Assembly (NCBI RefSeq): GCF_021646545.1
Contig: NZ_JAKIRP010000003.1
Location: forward strand, 372,001 to 436,000
DNA: 64,000 nucleotides
Direction of reading: 5' to 3'
From: Chitinophaga filiformis
GTDB taxonomy: Bacteria; Bacteroidota; Bacteroidia; Chitinophagales; Chitinophagaceae
The notes beneath the pieces are model-generated. The model was not told the origin of the DNA. It was given only the letters and a program-made list of their open reading frames with translations, and ran no database searches. Below, in pieces: positions 19,490 through 27,945 of the stretch; the first letter of the stretch is position 1, and each line of letters starts with the position of its first letter. The translations under genes were made by a program, and so were the position numbers.

Positions 19490-20401
19490 CTAGTACAGCA
19501 GTTGTACGATAGATTTTCTGGTGTTGTCCTGCAGACTGTAGAAATCAATGTTGTAAGCCGCTTTAAAATAGTTTACCACCATCGCTTCTTTCTGTCTTAA
19601 CCTGTCTTTGGCCTGCGCCTGGGAAGAGCCGTTCACACTGTATCCTTCCGGAATGCTGTTCACGATCCTGTCAAAACCCGCCTTTCCTTCTATCAGCATC
19701 ATGGAGATCATTTCAACGAAGTCCTCATTTTCGTTTGACATGGCATACGCTGTTACGAAGCCGTCTTTGCGGGCTGTCGTATCAGCGATATTGTTCCAGT
19801 TACCGGTATAATAGCCGGCGCAGATCTTCTTGAATTCAGGAGGATACATTTTTGTCTGATGCAAGATGTGGCCAAATTCATGTTCGATGACATGGAAGAT
19901 CTGTTTCACATTTCCGGTGTCTCTTTTGGTATAACCAGGCATATCTTTGGTACGGAAATCGTTCAGCAGGTACATCACTACTTTACGGCCTCCTTCTGCA
20001 GTACCGAGCGTGATGGTACCATTGTCATTCCAGCTGGCGCTGCCTGACAGGATGAAGAACTTAGGGCTGTATTTCTTGAAGAAAATTTCACCTGCGGCAT
20101 TGATGTAATTATCGATCCACACTTTCTTGATGGCCCTGATAGCAGGGACTACCACTTCTTCGCGGGGTGGCACCAGGGTTTTGGTCACATCAAACTCAAA
20201 CTGGTCCCATTTGTATTTTACTTCAATGTTGTAAGGAACAGTCATCGTATCGTGCAACCAGGCATCTAAAGATCCCGGAACCCAGGTATCGCCACCCAGG
20301 CCCGGGATGTCTTGCACACCACTGAGATCATCATCTCCTTTTGAGCAGGCAGCCAATACCGCCATTGCAAACAGCAAGAAGAATATTTTTATATGTTTCA
20401 T
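19490..20401 (-). CDS. Substrate import-associated zinc metallohydrolase lipoprotein
   Basis: A 303-residue lipoprotein (lipobox VLAAC, Cys19). The zinc site is HEFGHILH: His174, Glu175, His178, with a further histidine at 181, in the form HExxHxxH. This fits the family described as substrate import-associated zinc metallohydrolase lipoproteins, found next to SusC/SusD pairs. The likely role is cleaving a peptide or amide-containing substrate at the cell surface before import, or trimming a bound ligand; the substrate is not known. It lies 27 bp downstream of SusD and 37 bp upstream of the DUF4302 gene, so co-transcription is likely. The active-site motif is complete, so I expect an active enzyme. 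Confidence 0.88.
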   Translation of the reverse strand: MKHIKIFFLLFAMAVLAACSKGDDDLSGVQDIPGLGGDTWVPGSLDAWLHDTMTVPYNIEVKYKWDQFEFDVTKTLVPPREEVVVPAIRAIKKVWIDNYINAAGEIFFKKYSPKFFILSGSASWNDNGTITLGTAEGGRKVVMYLLNDFRTKDMPGYTKRDTGNVKQIFHVIEHEFGHILHQTKMYPPEFKKICAGYYTGNWNNIADTTARKDGFVTAYAMSNENEDFVEMISMMLIEGKAGFDRIVNSIPEGYSVNGSSQAQAKDRLRQKEAMVVNYFKAAYNIDFYSLQDNTRKSIVQLLY

Positions 20402-20428
20402 ATTTATGCGTTCTTTTTACGGTTGAGA

Positions 20429-21889
20429 TTATCTGGGATTCAGGGCTATACCGGAGGTAGTGGCCGATAAAGGGATCTGCAACACACGGCGTTTATCGTC
20501 TGCCTGCAGTACCATCTGTTCGCCTTTGTCCGTATAATGCGTCACAGGCGCCTTATAGCGCTGAATGTCAAACCAGCGGTGTCCTTCCTGTACGAATTCA
20601 GCACGTTTGAGGTCAAGTATGGTCTGTAACAAACCGTTCTTTACATCTGAGATGCCATAGTAGTTCCTGATCTTCGTGGTAGTGATGCGGTGGGTAGAAA
20701 CGCTGTAATTGGTGATACGTTTGCTGGCAAACAGGTTCAGATCTGCCAGCACATCATTGTTATTACCCAGATAAGCATTAGCCTCTGCCCTGTTGAACAA
20801 TACTTCTTCTGTAGTGAACAGCGGCACCATTACATAAGGATCACCAATTGTAGCATTTACAGATGCCTTTACGAAGTATTCTGTCAGCTTAGGCACGAAG
20901 TAATCTCTGGTGCCATAGTAGTATAATGGATAAGCAAAAGACCCACCTGTTACATTACTGCCCAGTATCTGCTGCTGGATGTTGTAAGTCAGTCCGTATC
21001 TGTATTGCGCCACATAACGGCCATACAGTGATTGTGTTTCCACCAGCAGCAGGTTGGCTTTCTCAGAAGCCCTGGCATAAGTATCCCAGATCACTGCGGG
21101 GGTCATTGTTTTATAAGTAGTGTTCCAGGGGCGCATATTGCTGGCCAGGTCATTGTTGGGAAATACCTTGTTAGCATACTCCAGTACTTTCTGATAGTCC
21201 TTCTTAAAGAGATAGAACCGTGTAGCGAAAGCATAAGTGGCCGACTTATTAAAGTGATAACGTGGCACATCATAGTTATCATCACTGATCAGCGGCATAC
21301 CCGCCAGCAGATCTTTTTCTATCATGTCATACGTATAAGCCACCGTCTTACGCTCATATTGTTTCATCACCACTTTTTCAGGTTCTGTTACATAAGGAAT
21401 ACCGGGATCACTGGAAGCAGTTGTTGCATCATAGAATTTGGAGAAAAAGGTTACCAGCATAAAATGTGCATATGCCCTGGCCACCAGTGCCTCTCCTTTC
21501 TGTGCAGTGTAACGGCTGGTATCGGCCGCTGCCTCACATGCTTTTAATGCGTTATTGGCGGCTGCAATAGCCGTATAACATGCCTGCCAGTAGTATTCGG
21601 GAGAATCCTGTTCTGTAGCTGATACATCATTGAAGAAATAAGGGTCCAGGTTAGTCCTGTCGGTCACACCGGCGCCTTTATCTTCCACGTTATCAGTCAT
21701 CGCTTCTGCAAAAACTATATAGTTGGCCTGCGGATAGGCAGTACCCAGCAGCTGTGATACCTTGGCAGGGGTATCCAGTTCTGTCCAGCTGCTATCCGGA
21801 GATTTGTCGAGGTATTTGTTACATCCGGCTATGGTTATCAGACAGCCACTTATGACTGCTACCCTTGTGAAAAATTTCGTCATAACCAT
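20429..21889 (-). CDS. SusD/RagB family nutrient-binding outer-membrane lipoprotein
   Basis: A 486-residue lipoprotein. The signal peptide ends in the lipobox TIAGC (Cys23), and the mature start NKYLDKSPDSSW is typical of SusD. The helical TPR-like core and a C-terminal segment with LDLKRAEFVQEGHRWFDIQR, the conserved SusD signature, are both present. SusD proteins cap the SusC channel at the cell surface and capture the ligand. The start could also be the Met at residue 3, since MTKFFT follows directly. It is 6 bp downstream of SusC. No glycoside hydrolase lies in the same run of genes, so the ligand is not obviously a sugar. Confidence 0.95.
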   Translation of the reverse strand: MVMTKFFTRVAVISGCLITIAGCNKYLDKSPDSSWTELDTPAKVSQLLGTAYPQANYIVFAEAMTDNVEDKGAGVTDRTNLDPYFFNDVSATEQDSPEYYWQACYTAIAAANNALKACEAAADTSRYTAQKGEALVARAYAHFMLVTFFSKFYDATTASSDPGIPYVTEPEKVVMKQYERKTVAYTYDMIEKDLLAGMPLISDDNYDVPRYHFNKSATYAFATRFYLFKKDYQKVLEYANKVFPNNDLASNMRPWNTTYKTMTPAVIWDTYARASEKANLLLVETQSLYGRYVAQYRYGLTYNIQQQILGSNVTGGSFAYPLYYYGTRDYFVPKLTEYFVKASVNATIGDPYVMVPLFTTEEVLFNRAEANAYLGNNNDVLADLNLFASKRITNYSVSTHRITTTKIRNYYGISDVKNGLLQTILDLKRAEFVQEGHRWFDIQRYKAPVTHYTDKGEQMVLQADDKRRVLQIPLSATTSGIALNPR

Positions 21890-21895
21890 GTTTAT

Positions 21896-24800
21896 TTAGA
21901 GACCTACTTTTAGTGATAGAGTGAATTGCTTTTGTATAGGCTGGGCTACACCACCTGTGTTGAAGAACTCGGGGTCCTGTCCTCTCAGTTTCTTGTCTGA
22001 ATAGATCAGCCATGGGTTAATAGCCGCACCGGTCAGTGTGACATTGTTAAGCGCGGTTCTTTTCAACAGCGTAGCGGGCAACTGCCAGGTGAGTGATACT
22101 GTTTTCAGACGGATCATATCTCCTTTTGCCACTCTCGCGGTGGAGTAGTTGTAATTGTTGTAAGGATAAGCGCCGCCCAGCATTACCTGCTCCAGTCCGT
22201 CGAGGATGGATGGCGTCTGTGTTTCCTTCTCATCTCCCGGCATGATCCAGCGGTCATAGAACTCTTTCGGCATCGCATCCAGATCAGAATATGCTGTCTT
22301 GAAAGCAGGATACAGGCGGATCTTGTTACCCCACTGGTAAGTCACGAATATGTTCATGGACAAACCTTTGTAGCGGAAGGTGTTCGAGAATCCACCTGTT
22401 GCCGGAGGATCAACCGGTCCCTGGTATACCAGGTGAGATGTGTTCAGGTCCTGCAGGAATACGTCTTTGCTTGTATTACCATGCTGGTTCACAAACTGCG
22501 GCGTGCCTGTGTGTGGGTCCAGCCCTTTATATTCGAGAGAGAAAAGACCTCTTACGGGATAACCTTCTTTGTTGCCACCTTCTGCTACCACCAGGTCAAA
22601 GATCCTGGGGATGTTCTTGGCATTGGTGATCTTGTTGGTGTTGTAACCGAATGTTACATTGGTTTTCCAGCCCCAATCCTTCTTCTTGATCACATCACCA
22701 CCTACCAGCACTTCCACACCTTTTGAGTTCATGTCGGCATAGTTGGCTGCTTTAAAAGTTTCACCACCGATACCGGAAGTTTTGATGATGCTGATCAGGT
22801 CAAAGCTTTTACGGCTGTACGCATCGATCGTGAAATTGAGCCTTCTGTTGAACAGTGTACCATCCAGACCGATATTGGTCGTGTATAGCTTTTCCCAGGT
22901 CAGGTCATCATTCTGCAGGTGAGCGATCTTGATCACTGACTCCACTTCATCGAGATGTGTTCTCTTGCTGTTAATTGTCTGGAATACGATGTTAGAGTTA
23001 GTAGCAGGTCCCATGCTGGCGGTCAGTCCGTAGCTGGCCCTGAGCGCCAGGTAATCTACCCAACCCAGGTCCTGAATGAAGGCTTCCCTGTCAACGTTCC
23101 AGGAAGCCGATACGCTCCAGGTGGGCAGCCAGCGTGCTGTGCTCGACCTTCCCAGTCTGTTGGAGCCATCATAGCGGGTCGTACCTGTCAGGTTATATTT
23201 ATTGTTGTAAGCATAGGTAGCAGTGGCGTAGAAGGCAGCAAAGCGGTCATAGTCCTTGCTCATGCCGTAGTAAGGAAAACTGCTCTCGATAGTTTGCTTC
23301 AGGATCCGGTAGTCTGTAAAAGGTACACCGCCATTATTGTACTGGTAACCGTAACCGGTGTTGGATGAATTCTGGCGGTCTGCATATTTTACCTGCTGTC
23401 CTATCATGGCTGTCAGGCTGTGACGATCGCCGATAGTAGCATTATAGTTTAAGCTGTTGCGGAAGTCGAAGTTGATGAGCTGATCTTCTGTGCGGTTGTA
23501 GAAACCACCATAAGGCAGCACGATGACCGGTAATGCGTCCGGATTGGCAGGATCGCGGTAAAGGAACTTATTGTTCTCTGCGATGGTGGCATTGTCGGCA
23601 GCGCGATAAGCATTGGCCATGTTACTGTTCTCGGTGATCTGGTGTTCACGGGAAGACTTTACATAGCGCAGGGCGCCTACAAATTCATAACGTAAGTTCT
23701 TAGCCAACTTCCAGGAGAAGTCGCCCTGGAGACGGAGGTCCATCATACTCAGGTTCAGGTAATTGTTGGCCGATTCATTGATGATATTGAAGGGCGCATA
23801 ATTCCTCCTGAAATATTCCAGTTCACCATGCTCGTCGTAGGCTGTTAAGGTACGGCTGGTATTCAGGGCATAGCTGAATGGATTGATGTCAAAATCGCGG
23901 TCATACTGGCCTTCTACCGGGTTGCTGGTACGGGTGAGTGCACCGGGCGCTCTTTGCTGACGTGCAGAACCGAGTACAGAGAAACCTGTGCTGACCCTGT
24001 CAGAGAGCTTATAGTTGTTACGGAAATTGAGTGTGTAACGGCTTACTTTATCGGCAACGGTCCAGCCATTATCATGGTAATAGCTGGTTGAGAAGTAAGA
24101 CTGACTTTTATCTGTACCGGAAGATATGCTGAGGGAATGTTCCTGGATAAAGCTGGTCTTAAAGAGAATATCAAACCAGTCTGTATTGGCGGAAGCGTAT
24201 CGCAGCAGGAACTGACGTTTGGCAGCGGGTGTATTTTCCAGCGGGAAATTTCCGTTGTCATCCGCATTCAGCATTTCATACATCTTACCATACACGCCTA
24301 TATCTCCACGGGAGAGAATATCGGAAGTGAGCATGCCCTTCCGCTCCAGCTCTGCCAGTACTGACATCTGCTGGGCGGAGTTCATGATATTATAATTGCT
24401 ATAGTTAGGCTTCAGCTGTGTGCTGTAGTTGCCGCTGTAGGTAACAACCGGTTTAGCGCCGGCGCGTCCTTTTTTGGTCGTGATCACCACTACACCGTTC
24501 ATGGCGCGTGCACCATACAGTGCGGTAGCTGCCGCATCCTTGAGGATGTCGAAGCTTTCGATATCGTTCGGGTTCAGGCCCGCCACTGCAGAGCCGAGCA
24601 AGGTGGTAGGGTCGCCGCTGGACAGCTGGTCGTTAGAGATATTCACTACATCTTCCAGCACCACGTTATCTACTACCCACAATGGTTTGTTATCGCCATT
24701 GATAGAGGTAGCGCCACGTACGCGGATCTTCGGAGCGGTACCGAATGTGCTGGACACGTTCTGAATGGCTACACCGGCCACACGCCCTTCCAGCATGCGG

Positions 24801-25552
24801 CTTACATCTGCCATACCGTCAATCTTCGCTTCATCCATTTTAATACGGGCGGAGGCGCCGGTGAATTTGCTCTTATCGATATCCTGGAAACCTGTTACCA
24901 CTACTTCCTGCAGTTTGGTTGTTTTCTCCTGCAGCTGTACATTGATGACACCACTCTTATAAGCTGCAACACTTATTTCCTGCTGCTGGTAACCGGTAAG
25001 GTTAAATACCAGTATAGCGTCGGCCGGAACGTTCTTCAGTTCGAAAGCACCTTTATCATTGGTGGTGGTACCACGGGTAGTGCCTTTAATGAGGATGGCT
25101 ACGCCGGGCAGGGCTTCATTCTTAGGAGACATCACTGTACCTTTTACGTCCTGTGTGCGCTGGCTTACCTGCCGGTCGTTTTCCGGAACGGTCAGGTTGT
25201 CCATTTTTTTTTCAACGGGCCGGATCACGATGCGGTCATAAAGGACCGTATAGGATAGTGACAAGGGCTTCAGCAATTTCTTCAACAGATCGCCCACTTT
25301 TTCATTGCGTGCGCTGACATCTACTTTGTTGGCTACTATTATCTTGTTGCCTGCATAGATGAAAGATACTTCTGCGAGGTTTCCGATCTTGTCCAGTGCT
25401 TCTTTCAATAACACATTCTTCAATTCCAGTGATATCTTTTTGTCGAGGGCATCCTGTATTCCTGAAGCAGCTGCCGGCACTGTGATGGTTTGTAGCAACA
25501 CGAGTAGTGCGAGCGTTATCAGGTGAAGGGATAGGGTCGCCTTTTTGAGCAT
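21896..25552 (-). CDS. SusC/RagA family TonB-linked outer-membrane transporter with STN domain
   Basis: A 1218-residue TonB-dependent transporter. Signal peptide 1-31; STN domain about 38-113 (LKEALDKIGNLAEVSFIY); carboxypeptidase-regulatory-like domain about 135-205 (GTVMSPKNEALPGVAILIKG); SusC-type start of the plug near 215 (EVVVTGFQD) and plug domain with AATALYGARAMNGVVVITTKKG; then a 22-strand-type barrel ending in FTLSLKVGL. The STN domain is the part that contacts a FecR-type anti-sigma factor, so this transporter probably also senses its ligand and signals to the FecR/sigma pair encoded upstream. It forms a pair with SusD at 6 bp. The 296-bp gap upstream suggests its own promoter, perhaps used by that sigma factor. 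Confidence 0.96.
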   Translation of the reverse strand: MLKKATLSLHLITLALLVLLQTITVPAAASGIQDALDKKISLELKNVLLKEALDKIGNLAEVSFIYAGNKIIVANKVDVSARNEKVGDLLKKLLKPLSLSYTVLYDRIVIRPVEKKMDNLTVPENDRQVSQRTQDVKGTVMSPKNEALPGVAILIKGTTRGTTTNDKGAFELKNVPADAILVFNLTGYQQQEISVAAYKSGVINVQLQEKTTKLQEVVVTGFQDIDKSKFTGASARIKMDEAKIDGMADVSRMLEGRVAGVAIQNVSSTFGTAPKIRVRGATSINGDNKPLWVVDNVVLEDVVNISNDQLSSGDPTTLLGSAVAGLNPNDIESFDILKDAAATALYGARAMNGVVVITTKKGRAGAKPVVTYSGNYSTQLKPNYSNYNIMNSAQQMSVLAELERKGMLTSDILSRGDIGVYGKMYEMLNADDNGNFPLENTPAAKRQFLLRYASANTDWFDILFKTSFIQEHSLSISSGTDKSQSYFSTSYYHDNGWTVADKVSRYTLNFRNNYKLSDRVSTGFSVLGSARQQRAPGALTRTSNPVEGQYDRDFDINPFSYALNTSRTLTAYDEHGELEYFRRNYAPFNIINESANNYLNLSMMDLRLQGDFSWKLAKNLRYEFVGALRYVKSSREHQITENSNMANAYRAADNATIAENNKFLYRDPANPDALPVIVLPYGGFYNRTEDQLINFDFRNSLNYNATIGDRHSLTAMIGQQVKYADRQNSSNTGYGYQYNNGGVPFTDYRILKQTIESSFPYYGMSKDYDRFAAFYATATYAYNNKYNLTGTTRYDGSNRLGRSSTARWLPTWSVSASWNVDREAFIQDLGWVDYLALRASYGLTASMGPATNSNIVFQTINSKRTHLDEVESVIKIAHLQNDDLTWEKLYTTNIGLDGTLFNRRLNFTIDAYSRKSFDLISIIKTSGIGGETFKAANYADMNSKGVEVLVGGDVIKKKDWGWKTNVTFGYNTNKITNAKNIPRIFDLVVAEGGNKEGYPVRGLFSLEYKGLDPHTGTPQFVNQHGNTSKDVFLQDLNTSHLVYQGPVDPPATGGFSNTFRYKGLSMNIFVTYQWGNKIRLYPAFKTAYSDLDAMPKEFYDRWIMPGDEKETQTPSILDGLEQVMLGGAYPYNNYNYSTARVAKGDMIRLKTVSLTWQLPATLLKRTALNNVTLTGAAINPWLIYSDKKLRGQDPEFFNTGGVAQPIQKQFTLSLKVGL

Positions 25553-25664
25553 CGGTTATGATTTGATTTTGGTTCAGTTCGGGAAATAGAGATCCCATTA
25601 CCGGTCCTTGCGAGACCAGGGCAATAGGGCACCAGCTGCGGTGCAGTACATGTTTTTTTACTGA

Positions 25665-25689
25665 GTTAACTTTATAGGATATAGTTAAC
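25665..25689. promoter_or_regulatory. Inverted repeat upstream of SusC
   Basis: GTTAACT (25665-25671) and AGTTAAC (25683-25689) form a perfect 7-bp inverted repeat with an 11-bp centre, 113 bp upstream of the SusC start. The 25-bp size and near two-turn spacing fit a dimeric operator, but the motif is AT-rich and short. No TAnnTTTG-type promoter box of Bacteroidota was found close to it. The operator role is inference. Confidence 0.3.
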
Positions 25690-25775
25690 CGGATGGCGTT
25701 CTTTCCTGAGTCGTCATAAGTCGATTTAGTTTGGTTGTGTGCAATATTTATAAACTGGTCAAAAACAAGCTGGCT

Positions 25776-25794
25776 AGCATACTTTGGGTATGCT
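25776..25794 (-). terminator. Possible weak terminator after FecR
   Basis: AGCATAC and GTATGCT pair over 7 bp with a 5-nt loop, about 55 nt past the FecR stop codon (25849). On the minus strand a run of five T follows roughly 10 nt further on. The stem is short and the T-run distant, so it is at best a weak stop. It could instead be part of the SusC control region. Confidence 0.3.
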
Positions 25795-25848
25795 CAGTAC
25801 ATTTACTTAAGGTATCAGGCAGGTTAACTGTTAGTTGTGTCTTTTTGT

Positions 25849-26862
25849 CTAATGACAGTTACCTCCGGCAATTACATAGCCGTTTCCATTTTTATCCTTA
25901 TTGATTTTGGCGTTCAGCGACACTGCGATCAGATCGAGTGCCTTCTCCAGGTCATCCACAATGTTTACATCTCCGTAAAATGCACAGTGTTGTATCCTTC
26001 CGTCTACTTTAATTTCTATATTGTAATACCTTTCCAGGTCGTTTACTACTTTTATTATTTCCTCTCCATCGTAAATAAACCGTCCCTGCTGCTTCTGCGA
26101 ATAAAACCTTGCATCGTCGGTGGCGTCAGACATTTCCAGCAAATGCGTGTTACTGTTATATACCGCTCTTTTGTTGGCAGTGAGGATCACCTCTTTATCT
26201 TTCTGATCTTCTTCTCCTTTTGCTTCAACCTGTACCATGCCTGTCAGTACTACTACTCTTGCCTCTGTTACGTTCTTTGCTTCCATATTAAAGGAAGTAC
26301 CCAGTACTTTAGTGCTGATCAGCGATGAAGCAACTATAAAAGGGAGTTTATCATCTTTTTGTACTTTGAACAGCGCTTCTCCTGTAAGCGTTACATTACG
26401 TTCTTTTCTTCCATAGTTGCCGGTATACTTCAAAGTTGTTCCCGGTTCCAGGTAAGCGACCGAACCATCAGGCAATGTCACTGTTTTCCGTTGTGTCCCG
26501 GATGTAACTGAAAGCTGTTTTACGGGTTTTCTGAGCAGGCCCAGGATGCCTGCCCCTGCTATCAGGATAATGATAGCAGCAACGGCTACTTTCCAGCGAC
26601 TGAAGCTGATCCTTCTCACAACAGGTTCCGGTTGCCTGCGGGCGCTGATGCGCTGATGGATCTTTTCCAGTATACGCTCTGAGTGTTCTCTTTCCAGGAC
26701 AGGATCTGTGTTGAGCAGGTCAGCATCATAAGCTTCTGCTGCAACTTCCTGCAGGTCTGTAAGATCGTTTTCATTCAAATACTGCAGCAGCCAATCCCGG
26801 TCTTCCTGTTTCCACTCCTTTTGATGCAACAGTTGCTTGAGGTATTCCTTCCTGTTCTGCAC
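25849..26862 (-). CDS. FecR family anti-sigma factor
   Basis: A 337-residue inner-membrane protein. A cytoplasmic N-terminal part (1-90) is followed by one membrane helix (about 91-110, VAVAAIIILIAGAGILGLL), a periplasmic FecR domain (about 115-230, VTLPDGSVAYLEPGTTLKY) and a C-terminal DUF4974 (about 258-337). Family knowledge: FecR binds the ECF sigma factor in the cytoplasm and releases it when the outer-membrane transporter signals through its STN domain. It lies 206 bp after the sigma gene and 296 bp before SusC, the standard order in Bacteroidota. All domains look intact. Confidence 0.95.
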   Translation of the reverse strand: MQNRKEYLKQLLHQKEWKQEDRDWLLQYLNENDLTDLQEVAAEAYDADLLNTDPVLEREHSERILEKIHQRISARRQPEPVVRRISFSRWKVAVAAIIILIAGAGILGLLRKPVKQLSVTSGTQRKTVTLPDGSVAYLEPGTTLKYTGNYGRKERNVTLTGEALFKVQKDDKLPFIVASSLISTKVLGTSFNMEAKNVTEARVVVLTGMVQVEAKGEEDQKDKEVILTANKRAVYNSNTHLLEMSDATDDARFYSQKQQGRFIYDGEEIIKVVNDLERYYNIEIKVDGRIQHCAFYGDVNIVDDLEKALDLIAVSLNAKINKDKNGNGYVIAGGNCH

Positions 26863-27068
26863 TATTTTGATGATTATTTACCCTAAATACGGCGACCCAC
26901 AGGATGTGGGTGGGTGCGTTTACGAGAAATATTACATATTCTTATTTATAATGTGTCTTACTCTACTCTGGTTGGTTTCTCCATATATATTTAATTATAT
27001 AACGGTCCTGCCACTGGTTCTATGGCATTTACATTCTCTGTCAATGACAGTCCATTATGGTTTACGAA

Positions 27069-27653
27069 CTAATTTTTCATGAACAGCAGGAGCAGCAGCA
27101 CATATTTGTGTTCCTTGTTCTTCTGTACGTACTCATTGATCCGGGTCATCGCTATAGATAAATGTTCCTTAACGGTGTTCCTTGAAATTTTCAGTTCTTC
27201 CGCTACTTCATCGTATGTTTTGCCTTCGAGTTTACATAAAGTAACAATCTTCTGTTTCTTGGGAGAAAGCTGGGAAATGGCATCTTCCAGTAAACGATAT
27301 TGTTCTTCATAGGCAGCCGGATTGTCCTCCCAATTGCTGCCTTCAATATTCAGGTTATATAATTCTTTGTGAAAAGTATGTTCGCGCAGTTTCTTCCGGA
27401 CGTAGTCCACCGAGAGGTTAAAGCTGATCACAAACAACCATCCGGCAACGGATTGGCCGGCATTAATGTCCTTTCTCTTTTCCCACAGGCGGGCATAGAC
27501 TTCCTGCAAAATATCTTCTGTTGCAATGGGTTCCTTAACAAACTTGAAAATATTTCGATAGACTGCCTGGTGATATTTCCAGTACAGGGCATCAAAGGCG
27601 CTTACATCATCTTCTATTAATCTTACTACTAACTCGGCATCTTGTGTATTCAT
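27069..27653 (-). CDS. ECF RNA polymerase sigma factor (partner of FecR/SusC)
   Basis: A 194-residue protein with both sigma regions. Region 2 includes TEDILQEVYARLWEKR, and WLFVISFNLSVDYVRKK; region 4 (about 125-178) includes KQKIVTLCKLEGKTYDEVAEELKISRNTVKEHLS, a helix-turn-helix for the -35 element. The last residues are hydrophobic (LLLLLFMKN), as often seen in Bacteroidota sigma factors controlling Sus-like genes. It starts the chain sigma, FecR, SusC, SusD. It should be held by FecR and drive the SusC promoter when released. Its own promoter should lie between 27654 and 27850, where the sequence is AT-rich. Confidence 0.95.
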   Translation of the reverse strand: MNTQDAELVVRLIEDDVSAFDALYWKYHQAVYRNIFKFVKEPIATEDILQEVYARLWEKRKDINAGQSVAGWLFVISFNLSVDYVRKKLREHTFHKELYNLNIEGSNWEDNPAAYEEQYRLLEDAISQLSPKKQKIVTLCKLEGKTYDEVAEELKISRNTVKEHLSIAMTRINEYVQKNKEHKYVLLLLLFMKN

Positions 27654-27856
27654 ATCACGTCGTTTATATAATTCGTACTTCCCAATACAAATTATACGGC
27701 AGTTTTAATGGCTCCGGGTTTTCATTACAATGTTAAATCTCCATCTTTTCGACATATAAAATAGTAACAATTCTTTTTATTATGCACTATTTTATAACAA
27801 AAAATTAAATTAAAAGTATTTGGAATGTATTTACTACTGTAGAAAAGGGGAAAACA

Positions 27857-27918
27857 AAAAAAGCAAAAAACAGGAGTTACCACATTTAGTAGGTGGTAAT
27901 CCTGTTTTTTGCTTTTTT
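27857..27918 (-). terminator. Long rho-independent terminator downstream of the metzincin protease gene
   Basis: Left arm 27857-27883 and right arm 27893-27918 pair over 26 bases with one bulged G (around CAGGAGTTACCAC and GTGGTAATCCTG), loop of nine bases. The outer part is AAAAAAGC pairing with GCTTTTTT, so T-runs follow on the minus strand; A-runs on the plus strand would also let it work in the other direction. It lies 28 bp past the protease stop codon and separates it from the sigma gene. Confidence 0.85.
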
Positions 27919-27945
27919 ACACAATCCCGGCAAGCAGGAAAGTCA

